DNA of 64,000 nucleotides, taken from positions 2,294,001 through 2,358,000 of the forward strand of contig JAEHOE010000002.1 in assembly GCA_016858145.1 (NCBI GenBank). The letters run 5' to 3'. Position 1 is the first letter of the stretch; each line of letters starts with the position of its first letter. This DNA comes from Edaphochlamys debaryana. Taxonomy: Eukaryota; Chlorophyta; Chlorophyceae; Chlamydomonadales. Below the pieces are notes generated by a model that saw only the letters and a list, made by a program, of their open reading frames with translations, made no database searches and was not told the origin of the DNA. Positions 23,601 through 35,600 of this stretch are shown here, piece after piece. The position numbers and the translations under genes were made by a program.

Positions 23601-26600
23601 TCTCTGGAGTTGTGTCGCTAGCATTCCGCCCGTGCTCTCACGCCCCTGCCCTTACGCCCCTGGCCTTTCTGCCCTGCAGATCACGGTCGGGCACGACAAC
23701 ACGGGCCAGGGCCCGTCCTGGCACCTCGACCACGTGGCCATCACAAACCTCAAGACCAACGTCACCTACCTATTCCCCTGCCGCATGTGGTTCGACACGC
23801 GCGTCGGAGACGGCGCCATCGAGCGCGTGCTGCAGGTCTCCGAGTGAGTCTGGAGCTGCGTCTCGTTCTGTGTTGGGTTGCGCGCTCCCCGGCGCATGGC
23901 ACTTGCGTGCGTTGCTGGGGTGTTGCCCGTACTGACATGGCTCGGTCCTCGCCTGCCTTGTCCGCACCCCCCCACCGGCAGCTCGCTCATCAAGATCATC
24001 CCTTACCACTTCCACGTCTACACCTCGGACATCCGCGGCGCTGGCACTGACGGTGCGTCCAGCCGCAGAGCTGCAAGTGCTTTCTAGCTATGCTTGTTCT
24101 CTCCAGCTTTCGTCACTTGAGCCCGCGCCGCACTCTGACCCGTTCCCCTTGCGGCCCGCTTCCCTGCCGCAGCTGACGTGTTCGTGGTGCTGCACGGCGA
24201 GCTGGGGGACACGCCCGTCACCTTCTTCCCGTCACAGCTGGAGAACTTCGAGCGGGGATCGGTGGACAAGTTCAGGTGCGCGCCGCACAAGCAATCCCTT
24301 CCCCTCTCCCCAAGGCACCACAGCTGTCATGCAAAGCCCTAACCCGAACCGCCACCCCACGCAGGCTGCTGCTGCCGTACGTTGGCAAGCTGCGGGCGCT
24401 CACAATCGGCCACAACAACTCCGGCGCGGGGCCCGACTGGTGAGCGCTCCGCAAGTACTAGCGTACCAGCCACGGCTAGCCGTCTCCCCCGAACCCCGTG
24501 CCGCTCAACCGGGCCGGTGCCGGGCACCATGTACCGCATTGCCATCCATCCTCAGTGAACGTAGCCACATTCGCCTCGGCTAGCCGCATCCCACCAACCT
24601 GGCGGGGCATGTGCCGGAGGCCCGAAACCTAACCTGTCTTCAACGGTATTGAATGGGGAACGGGGACCCGCCTCTGCAGGCACCTGCTCATGGTGGAGGT
24701 GATGGAGGAGGACGACGAGGGCAACATCGGGCCGCTGACGCGCTTCGTGTGCAACAAGTGGATTGGCCTGGGCCACCCCGACCCCGACTCGGGCGCCAAG
24801 GAGGGCGTGCTGCAGCGCACGCTGCGCCCCGGCGGCGAGGACCCGCGCCTCGAGTTCACCACGTACCGGGTACGCCTGGCCCCGGCCCTTGTCCTTGCTG
24901 AGCTACGGGGCAGCTCTGGCCTCAGCTCTGCTCCTCTTGCAGCTTGGCTTAATTCTTGCTCTGGCTATCCGTATCCCGTCCGGCGTCCACGACACGCCTG
25001 GCCCGTCCGCCTAGCTTCACGCTGGCCCTACCCTTCCCGCTTTCCAATCCTTCCCGCCCCTCCCGAATCGTCAACCCGCCTTCCTGCCCCCCTCTCCCCG
25101 CCCCCGCAGGTGGAATTCCACACCAGCACGCTGCGCGGCGCCGGCACCGACGCCACCGTCAGCTTCCAGATCTTCGGCGAGCGGGGCGACTCGGGCGCTT
25201 GCCGCGTGGACGCGCCGCAAGAGGCGTTCGAGCGCGGCAGCATTGACGCGTTCAAGTACCGCCTCAAGCGCCTGGGCAAGCTCAAGCGCCTGCTCGTGTG
25301 GCACGACAACACGGGCCGCAACCCGTGAGTGCGGCGGCGCGCTTGTGTGTATGTCCTGTGGCTTTCAGGATGGCTTGCCTACGTACCCTAGCCCTAGAGG
25401 CAGCGTCTGGCGGCAATGCCGTTGCTTGCGAAGGGGGAGCGCGTGACGCTTGTCCCCACCCCCTGCCGCCACGCCCCGCGTTTCTGGCAGTGCCTAGCGC
25501 TCTCACTGTTGGTGAAATGTAGGAAGGGATGGACGGGATTCCTGACGCCACGCTGTCCCCACGCCCTCCTCCAGGGCCTGGCACCTGCAGAAGGTGGTCA
25601 TCACCAGCGAGCACCCCGAGGAGCCGGAGGTGAGCTGCGGCGCCGACCACGGATGCCACCAATGGGCCATGGCCCTTTGGCCCCTTTACCTATGCGAACA
25701 TGGTGATGCACCCCGGGTCCCTCTTGTCTCCTCTTAACCGGGGTCTCAATGCGCTCGCCGTTGGCCTGCCCCCAGGTGTACGTGTTTGTGTGCAACCAGT
25801 GGATCCACGACGTGGTCCGCGAGAACCACCCCACCGTGGAGCTCTTCCCGGGCGGCGAGGTGCCCGACACGCTGCACTACAAGATCGAGGTCGTCACGTC
25901 CGACATCAAGGTGCGTGCCTGCTGAGGGGCCCAGCTGCACGCATAGCGGAGAGCGGGGCTCAGGGCCGATGGCGCCCTCTCTGCCTCGCATCGGCGACGC
26001 CCGGACCCCTGTCGGACCCGCGATCCGCTGCCTACCGCAGCTCGACCGCAGCCTGCCACTACCTCATCCTTACCCACCTTCCCCTCACCATCTTCCCCTC
26101 CCTAAACACCCAACACCACCCCCGGGCGCCGCAGCCTGCCACCCCCTCATCCGCACCCACCTTCCCCGCACCCACCTTCCCCTCATCGCCCTCCCCTCCC
26201 TAAACACCCCCAACACCACCCCAGGGCGCCGGCACCGAGTCCAAGGTGTACCTGGAGATGCGGGGGTCCAAGGGCAAGATCGGGCCCGTGCACCTGGACA
26301 ACCCCATCGCCTTCGAGCGGGGTGCCACCGACACCTTCATCGTGGACGGGCCTGCAATCGGCGAGCTGCTCAGCCTGGTGGTCACGTGCGACGGCAGCGG
26401 CATGCGGCCGCTGTGGCACCTGGACTGCATCACCGTGTGGGACGACCCGGCGCTGGTGGACCCGGAGGCGGGCGTGTGGTTCCCCTGCAGGTGGGTGCGC
26501 TGGTGCAAATCCACGCCCCTGGGATTGAGCCAGCGGGTCTGCACCGGGCCGAGTTGAGCTCGAGCTACTAGAGCTATACCTCCGGGACCATGCCTGGCTT

Positions 26601-29600
26601 CCCTTCCCTCTGCTTGTTGCCGCTCATTGCCTGCCCCTCGCCGCCCCCGCCTGCCTGTGTTGTTTGAGTCTGCCTTACCAACCTGCCCGTCACTGCTCCT
26701 GAATGCTGCCCCTCGCCGCCCCGCTGTTGTTGGAGTCGACCTCACCAACCAACCGGCCCTGCCCCTCGCCGCCCCCGCAGGGCCTGGTTCGACAAGGACG
26801 CCGGCTTCGTCAAGGAGCTGCTGCCCAGCAAGCGCTCGCTGGACATCGTCAAGACCCCCTACTCGCTCTCGGTGCGTTTTCGGTCCTAAGTGCCCCTCCC
26901 CTCTCCTCGCTCCCTGACCCTGCTTCCTCTCGCTTTCATACGCCTTGCTCACCAAAAGCAGCATCCGCAACGCCGCTCTGACAAATCACGTGACTCCCGC
27001 TGCCGCTGCTGGCGACTCGCAGGTGTTCACTGGCGACGTGAAGAACGCGGGCACGGACAGCGGCATCAGCGTCAACCTCATCGGCGAGCGGGGCGAGACT
27101 GGCTACGTGCCGCTGCTGGCCAACTACGACACCTTCGAGCGGGCGCAGGTGTGCGGCCGCCCCCTGCCCTGAACCCCTGCTCTAGCTGTCCGCTCCCAGC
27201 CGCTCTCGTCCGCAGTGCCCAAGAGGGCGCACAGCCTGTCCAGGCTATCTGTATCTGGGCCTTAAGAGTAGGCCCGGCATCCCCGCCATCTGAACCACAC
27301 TCCACCCCGCCCCCGCCCCTGCCCCTCCCTCCTCCCCCAGGTGGACACGTTCGAGCTGCTGCTGGTGGACGTGGGCCGCCCCACCTTCCTCATGGTCCGC
27401 TCCGACGGCCTCAGCCGTAAGCCCACCTGGTACATGGACTTCGCAGAGCTCAAGTCCGCCATGATCCCCACCACCTACTTTGTCGCGGGTAGGTGCCGCA
27501 TGTCGAGCACTGGTTATGGAGCTGTGTGGTCGTTCTGCATGCACGTGTGAACAGTGGGGAGGAGGCTGAGACGGGCTTGCGGTTGTGTTGCTGCTTGCAG
27601 GCCTGTGGCTGGGCCCGCAGACGGGTCTGGAGATCAAGATCCCCGCGTCGTACATCGACCCGCGCGTGGACCGAGCCGAGTACCTGGTCCAGGTCTACAC
27701 CTCGGACGTCAAGTGCGTGTTTTGACACTGTTCCCCAATGATACAAATTGAGGTTACAACCCTATACGTAGTAGCCAGCGCACGTCTCGCCCAGCCCTGT
27801 GGGCCCACCGCCGTGGCACAAAACCTGTGTGTCGCACTTTCGTCCCTAACCCTCAGGAACGCCGGCACGGACGCGGGCATCTGGATCGAGCTCATCGGCG
27901 ACAAGCTCACCAGCGGGCGCCAGGCGCTCATCGACACGGGCAAGGACACCTTCGAGCGGGGCCAGGTGGGCAGCGCGACAGCGAAGGCCCTGTCGAACGC
28001 CTCCAGGAGGACATGACCAGCTCGAGTGTCCCCACCCTAGCCTCAATTGGTAAACGGCGTCGGGGGCCAACCAAGTGCTGTGAAGTGGACCCCCCTGACA
28101 CGGCTCCTGCCTCCCTTGAACATTGCGCGTGTTGGCACCTCGACGGACCCCAGGTGGACGACTTCAAGGTCATCTGCCGCCAGCTGGGGCCGCTCAAGGC
28201 CATCCGCGTGTGGCACGACGGCAAGGGCGCGGCCTGGCACATGGACATGATCGTGGTCACGCTGCCCACGGGTACGGCACCGAGGAGCGGGGCTCAGTTA
28301 CGTACCGTGGGACTGGGTGCATCTGCGGACACCGCCTCCGCTGTCCTGCCACCTAGCATGACCAGTGGTTGCATGGTTGCGTCTCTTGTCAGCTCGCTGA
28401 ACCTGGCTGTGCCCCTCTCCCTTGTGCGCCTCCTGTGCCGCCCTTCCGCCAGGCGAGAAGTACTACTTCTCCCTGGGCGACTGGCTGAGCGCCCAGCGGC
28501 CCAACGTGGAGATCCCCGCGTCCATCCAGGACCCCACGCTCGACCGCCGCATGTACAAGGTGCGATGCTGCGTAGCACGGAGCTTGCCGCCCCTGTGTTG
28601 CGGTCGTCTACCCTTCGCACATTGCGTCCTGCAGCCCTCACTGACAGCCTCTTCCTTTTGTCCATCTGCACTCCACAGCTCCACGTATCCTCCGCTCACC
28701 AGCGCCTCTCGCTCCCGCGCCCCCTCTCTCTGCCCGCCCGGACAGGTGGTGGTGCGCACCTCGGACCTGCCCGGCGCCGGCACGGACGCCAACGTGTACG
28801 TGGAGCTGCGGGGCACGCGGGGCGCCACGCCGCGCACCGTGCTGCGGAACAAGGCCACCAACCCGTTCGAGCGCGGCCAGGTGCGGAGAAGCGGGAGGGG
28901 GAGTCACGTGTGAAGCTCACCGCTGCCGCAGCTGGCGCTTCCCTAACTCGTTAGCAGGGGTGTGCGGGCTTCGGCCGCGTGTGGTTTGCGACCGGGGCTA
29001 GAGTGCTGGAGGAGGGATGCCCCTGTCTCCAAGTTGTGTGGCTCGCCTCTGCCCTTGTGCTTTCCTTCGCTCAGGTGGACGAGTTCGAGATCAGCTCCTC
29101 CGACCTGGGCGCCCTCACGGAGCTGCTCATCGGCCACGACAACACGGGCAAGGGCCCCGGCTGGCACCTGGAGCAGGTGGAGATCACGGACGTCAAGCTC
29201 GGCCAGGTGAGACGGCAGAGGATGGACCAGGACTGAGCGCTAGCATATGGGTGCTGCTGGTTGGGGCTCGTTGCTGGGGTGTCATGGACCCCTGGTCGAA
29301 GCTGGAAACTGCGTGGGTCATGCGCTGGTGAGACGGGGGCTGTCGTGGACCGTCTGTCATTACCTGACACTGCGTGGGCCCTGGACCTCTGTCCCGTGCA
29401 GACGTGGTACTTCGAGTGCAACAAGTGGTTCGACTCCAAGATCGGGGACCAGAAGCTGGAGCGAGTGCTGCCGGCCTCGCTGCAGGTGCGCCCCCTCTTA
29501 GCCCTTCCTGGGCGCCTCTCGCGGTGGACTCGCACACTCTGGGGAGCGGTTCCTTTGGCCCGTGTGCCACACGTCGCCAACCGCCCTATCTTCCTTCCGT

Positions 29601-32600
29601 GCCCCTTTCCTCTCCCGTCCCGCCGCCTCCGCCCAGAACCCCCGCACCAACCGCAACATGTACAAGATCCGTGTCAAGACCAGCGATCGCCCGGGCGCCG
29701 GCACCGACGCCAACGTCTACATCGACCTGCGCGGCGACAACGGCACCACGGGTGCGGCCTTGAAACCGTGCGCCTGCCTCCCTAGCCCTCCCCAAACATG
29801 CTTGCCCTGCACCGCATTCACTCCACTCCGACACCGCGCTCTGGTCCCAAAGCGTCCCCGCCACCCTCCCGGTCGCCCTGCTCACCCCCGCCTGCCGTCC
29901 CGCGCCCCGCAGGCAAGACCTTCCTGCGCAACCGCAAGGCCAACAACTTCGAGCGGGGGCAGCTGGACGAGTTCGACATCACGTGCCGGCCGCTGGGGCG
30001 GCTCACGGAAATGCTGGTGGGGCACGACGACACGGGCATGGGCGCGTCGTGGCACCTCGAGTACGTGGAGGTGTTCGACGTCAACACGGGCATGGTGAGG
30101 CGGGAGGGGGGGCACATGGGGCTGGAGCGAGGGCATGGTCAGGCTGAGGGGGTGTTGAGGGGGCTGGAGGGAGGGCATGGTGACAGGGTATGCGCAAAGG
30201 GAGCGGTCCGGAAGCCGGTGCAGCAGGGCACACTCGACGTCAACAGGGGCATGGGGAGGCAGGGCGGAGTCGCCAAGCAGGTTTGAAAGAGGGTGGGGGT
30301 TCAAGGCAGGGCAGCGCACTCGGGCTATGGCACGGGCGAAGCACGGGGCCCAAGCAGAGGTCAGAGCTGTGCTGTGCCCGCCTCCGCCTCCTCCGCAGAC
30401 CTGGTACTTCGAGTGCAACGCCTGGCTGAGCAGCACCGAGGAGGACTGCAAGCTGGAGCGCCTGCTGATGCCCAGCCTGGACGATCCCAACAAGAAGAAG
30501 GCGCAGTACAAAGTGCGTGCGTGTAGGGCGAGGCCCTGCTTTAGACTTAGGGCTATAACCGGGAGGGTTTTTGTACGGGGCCAGGCAATGGCCACTTGCA
30601 AGACGCTCCACGTGGCACAGCATCCTGCGCCACCAGTGCATTCATTGAGTGCGCAACTGTGAAGCGATCCGCACATGCCCTGGCCCCTGCCCTTGCGCAG
30701 GTGGTGGTGGTCACGAGCGACCGCCTCGGCGCCGGCACGGACGCCAACGTGTTCATCGACGTGCACGGCATGGCCGGGCTCAGCACCGGCCGCATCCTGC
30801 TCAACAGCAGCGGCAACAACTTCGAGCGCGGCCAGGTTGACGAGTTCACGGTGCGTTCGGTCGAGTTCGCCCACGGCCTTCAACCCAGGTCCTGCCTGGC
30901 GTTGCTCGCCCTGTTACCTCCGCGCTTGCCTCCTGCATCCGGCCATGCTCGTCCCGTCGAGGCGCGATGAGCAACTGCCAACCGCCAACCGCCGCAGATC
31001 ACGGGCCGCGATGTGGGCCCGATGAAGAAGATCCGCATCGGCCACGACAACTCGGGGTTCGGGCCGTCCTGGCACCTCAACCGCGTGGAGGTGACCAACC
31101 TCAAGACCGGCGAGCACCGCGTCTTCCCCGCCAACAAGTGGTTCTCTACCACGGACGACGACTTCCAGGTGGGGCGGGGGGGCCCGGGGGCGGGGCTGCG
31201 GGGGCAAGCAAGGCACACAAGCCACGCCCAGACCCCGCGGCTGGCCTTGCGCTTAGGCTTGGGCTTGGGCTCCCTTGTCCTACTGATGGCGGAAGGAGCC
31301 AATCCAGACGTGGCCGAGCTAACGCCGATTGCCAACGCGCCCGCTCGCTCCGCAGATCGAGCGGGACCTGTTCCCGGGGGACATGCCCGACCTCAACGTG
31401 GACTACGAGGTGGGGGGGAGCAGGGCATTGGCGGCACGAGCGGGGCCCAGGAAGCACTTGCGCGCGGGGCCACGTGTACAGCTGGTAACGGAGCCATGGA
31501 CAGACTGGTGTGGCCCGTATTGCAATCACGGTATCGGTCTGTGCGCCCTGCTCAGGTCATCGTCGTCACCTCGGCGCTCACGGGCGCGGGCACGGACGCC
31601 AACGTCTTCATCCACATGTACGGCTCCGAGGGTGAGTGCCGTACGCATTTACCCTCTCCAGTCTCCACCCCTCTCGTCCCCACCCGTAAACAACACCTCC
31701 CATCCCCTCCCTGTCGTGCCAAGGTACCAAGCAATCCCCTTTACCACACCACTTCGCAACCCAACCTCAACCCACCCCTCACACCTCAGGCGAGGCCGGC
31801 CCCATCAACCTGGACAACCCCAAGAACAACTTCGAGGCCGGCGCCACCGACCGCTTCCTCATCAAGGCCCCCGACACGGGCGAGCTGTCCAAGCTGCGCC
31901 TCTTCCACGACAACTCGGGGATGGGCGCCGCCTGGCACTGCGACATCGTCATCGTGAGCGGGGACATTGGACAGCGCTGCAACCGTGCTTAGCGTGATGG
32001 GCGCAGGCACTGGACAGCGCTGCAACTAGGCTTTGCATGCTGTATTGCTGTTGCTGGGGGGTTACGAGTCGGAACTCATGGAGTCTCAAGGGGCGACGCC
32101 AGGGGAACTCATCGCAGCGTGACATGCAGACCTTTCCGGGCTGCTGTTGGGGCTCCAAGAAGGGAAAAGGGTTTGCGGGACCATGCCACGGAGGCTTGTT
32201 GCCTGATGCACCTGATGCATCATGACGATGTCCCTTGTCCGGCTGCTTGATTCGCAGATCACCAACCGCATGCGGCGCAAGACGTGGTACTTCTACTGCG
32301 GCCAGTGGCTGGACAAGCGCACGGGCCTGGAGAAGATCCTGTTCGCCAGCGACTCGGACCCGCGCGGCTCGCTGCACACGTACACCATGACGGTGCACAC
32401 CAGGCAAGCGGGGAGCCGAGGCCGGACGGGAGCATGCGTTCAGGCTGCGCAGCAGCGTGTGGAGACTCGAGAGGGGGCTAGTGCGTGGTGGGGTTTTGTT
32501 GCTGTTGCGGAGGACGCGCCATGGACTTGGCCAAGTGTGCTTGACTCTGCCCGTACCTTAATCCCCTTTCTCCCGACCGCACAGCGACGTCTCCGGCGCC

Positions 32601-35600
32601 GGCACCGACGCCAACGTGTCGTGCGAGATGTTCGGGACCAAGGGCAACAGCGGGCCCCGGGAGCTCACGGGCAAGGGCAACCTGTTCGAGCGGGTGAGCG
32701 ATGGCCCGAGGGCGCCGACCCGACAGCATCCCCTGCTTGGGCTGCTTTTCTCACCAACCCTCACACCTTCCCCACCTCTCCCCCGCCTGCACGCCTCACT
32801 TCTCCTCCTTGCCCCCACCCGCACACCCACACTCACACCCCACACACCCCACCCGCCCAGGGCAAGGCGGACCAGTTCGTGTTCAAGCTGCCCGACCTGG
32901 GCGACCTCACGGAGCTGGAGATCTGGCACGACAACAGCGGCCTGGGCCCCGGCTGGCACCTGGACTACGTCGAGGTCCACAGCTCCGCCACCGGCAAGGT
33001 AGGGGCCTGGGGAGGGCTGGGCCTGGCTGGATGAGTTCAGCGCGTGCTCGGGCTGGGGGGCACGAGGAAGGGCCTGCGCCCTGCACCTACCCGGCTTTGA
33101 GCGACCGGGTTCTGTGATGGCCAAGGTGCTCTGCGCTGGGGCCGCGTCCTGTGCTGCTGGTCTGGAGGACAAGTGCGGGTCAAGGTGCTGTGCGCTGGGG
33201 TGGAGACCTGCACTGCTGCCCCTGACCTCAGGGCAGGAAGACTTGCTAACCTGCGCTGCCCGTGCGTCGGCCCCCGTGCTTCTTGCGACAGGTCTACTAC
33301 TTCCCCTGCGGGCGCTGGCTGGACACCAAGGAGGACGACGGCCAGATCCGCCGCCGGCTTCACGTGCGTCGTTTGGGACTGGGAAAGCCTCCTCAAACCT
33401 TCACCACGCCTTGTCCCCACACACTGTCGGATGCACTCCTCGGTCCGCACCTTAAGTGCGGTGCACTGCATGCCAAGCCCCAACAAACTACCCCCCTCCT
33501 TCCTTCCCGGGAATTGGTCCCACAGGTGTCGACCAAGGAGCCTCGCAACTTCAAGTCGCAGTACCGCGTGTCCATCACCACGTCCGACATCCGCGGGGCA
33601 GGCACGGACGCCAACGTGTTCATCCAGATGTTCGGCGAGGAGGCCGAGACCGGCAAGATCAACCTGGACAACCCCGGAAAGTGAGCACCTTCCCGCGCGC
33701 AATGCCCTCCCCTAGACTTCCGATCCCACTAGCTGCGCCAGTCCCCCGGCTCGTTCTTGTGCCTGGGCCCCTTGCGCTCCCACCAGCCTGCCTCCACAAC
33801 CCTTGCTCCTGCACTCACCAAGCCCCATCGCTGCTCCTGCGTTGCTCCCGTCCTCCCTTGGCAGGAACGACTTCGAGCGGGGCAACACGGACGTGTTCAC
33901 GTTCGAGGAGGTCAACGTGGGCAACCTCAAGAAGATTCGGTTGGGGCACGACGGCAGCGGCCTCGGCGCGGGGTGGCACGTCAAAAAGGTGGTGGTGGAG
34001 AACCTCACCACAGGGCAGATGTGGGTCTTCGACGTCAACAGGTGAGCATGGGGCACGCAGCGAGTGCCCCTGGAGCAGAGCGGATACGGTCTGATCTTTG
34101 TGGATCATTGAACCCGGCAGAGTTGTTGTTGCTCAAGGGCTCAGCATTGCAGGCCCGGCCTCAAGGCATCCTCAGGGTCTGCGCGTCGCCTTCTGACCTT
34201 GGCCTCCTGCCCCTGCCCCTGCCCCGCTCCGCTGCAGGTGGTTCGACAAGGGCGAGGACGACGGCGCAATCGAGCGGGATCTGTACCCCACCTCCGGCTC
34301 GGGCGAGGGCAGCACCAACTGGCGACTGGTTGTGGTCACAGGTGAGCCCCACATCAAGCCACCCATCCTGCTTGCCCGTCCTGCTCTCGGCTCCCATGGC
34401 CCCGAACACCACGTGCCTCCGCCCCCTTCGAACCCTCCGCCTCTCCCAAACCCGCCCCGTACCTCCGCCCCGCAGCCAACGTCACGGGCGCGGGCACGGA
34501 CGCCGACGTGTTCGTGGTCCTCAACGGCGACAAGACCTCGTTCGGGCCCTACACGCTGCCCGCCTCCAAGGAGGCCTTCGAAACCGGCTCCACGGACACA
34601 TTCTCGCTCAACACCCCTGACCTGGGCATCATCCAGACGCTCACCATCGGCCACAACAACAAGGGCTTCGGAGCGGCCTGGTGCCTGTCGCGCGTGGAGC
34701 TGGAGAACATGAACACGGGTGGGGACTAGGGAAGGCCCCGCCTCGCCTGGAGTTAGCTAGCCAGCCCACGTGTAGAGCTCCAAGCTAGGCCGTCAACCCA
34801 CTCATACTTTTCGCCTGAGCAACTAGGGGCTGCTCGGGCCAGGACAGAAAACTTGAAGTGGATTTCCTAGCACCTCCTTATCTCTTCGCCGCCAAGTGGC
34901 TGCGCCACGGCACCCGGCTTGCCTCTGCCCTCTCCCCAACCCCATGACCCCACCCCCACGACCCCACCCCTCGGCCCCACCCTAAACCCCACCCCTTCCC
35001 CCGCCCCTACCACCCCCTCAGGCGACCGCTACATTTTCGACTTCGACAACGCCTGGCTGGACACCAAGAACGGCACCAGCCGCACCATGGCGCCCACGCA
35101 GGTGAGCGCATCGAAACGAGCGAGCAAAAGCGCCGATCTGTGCCGTTCCGGGCATCAAGAGGCTGCCCATGAAACTTAGCAGCGAGGCAGCAATGATCGC
35201 CGCCCTGGAAATCTACGCTTGTCTTCGCATTTACAACCTCCGTCTCAGCTCTCACTTTAGCTCTCTCCCCTCCATTTGTTGCGCAGTTCATTCCCGGCGG
35301 CGGCCCCGGCGTCAAGATGGACGCAGCGGGGGAGGGCCGCGCCAACTACCGCCTGGAGCTGGCCACGGGGCTGGGCGAGGACGGGGCCATGGTGGATGGG
35401 CAGGTCATGGTCAACATCATCGGCTCGCAGGACGAAACAGGTCCGTGCGCCCCGGGCCCACTGGGGGGTCTCTCGCTGATGCCGGCCCCCCCTCCCGCGA
35501 CTCAGACCCACAACAGCCCCGCCCCGTACCGTGTAGTCTGCGTTGGGCTGAACTCTCTGGCTCTCCCATGCTCATTCCACTCTCATGCTCATTTCCTGCT

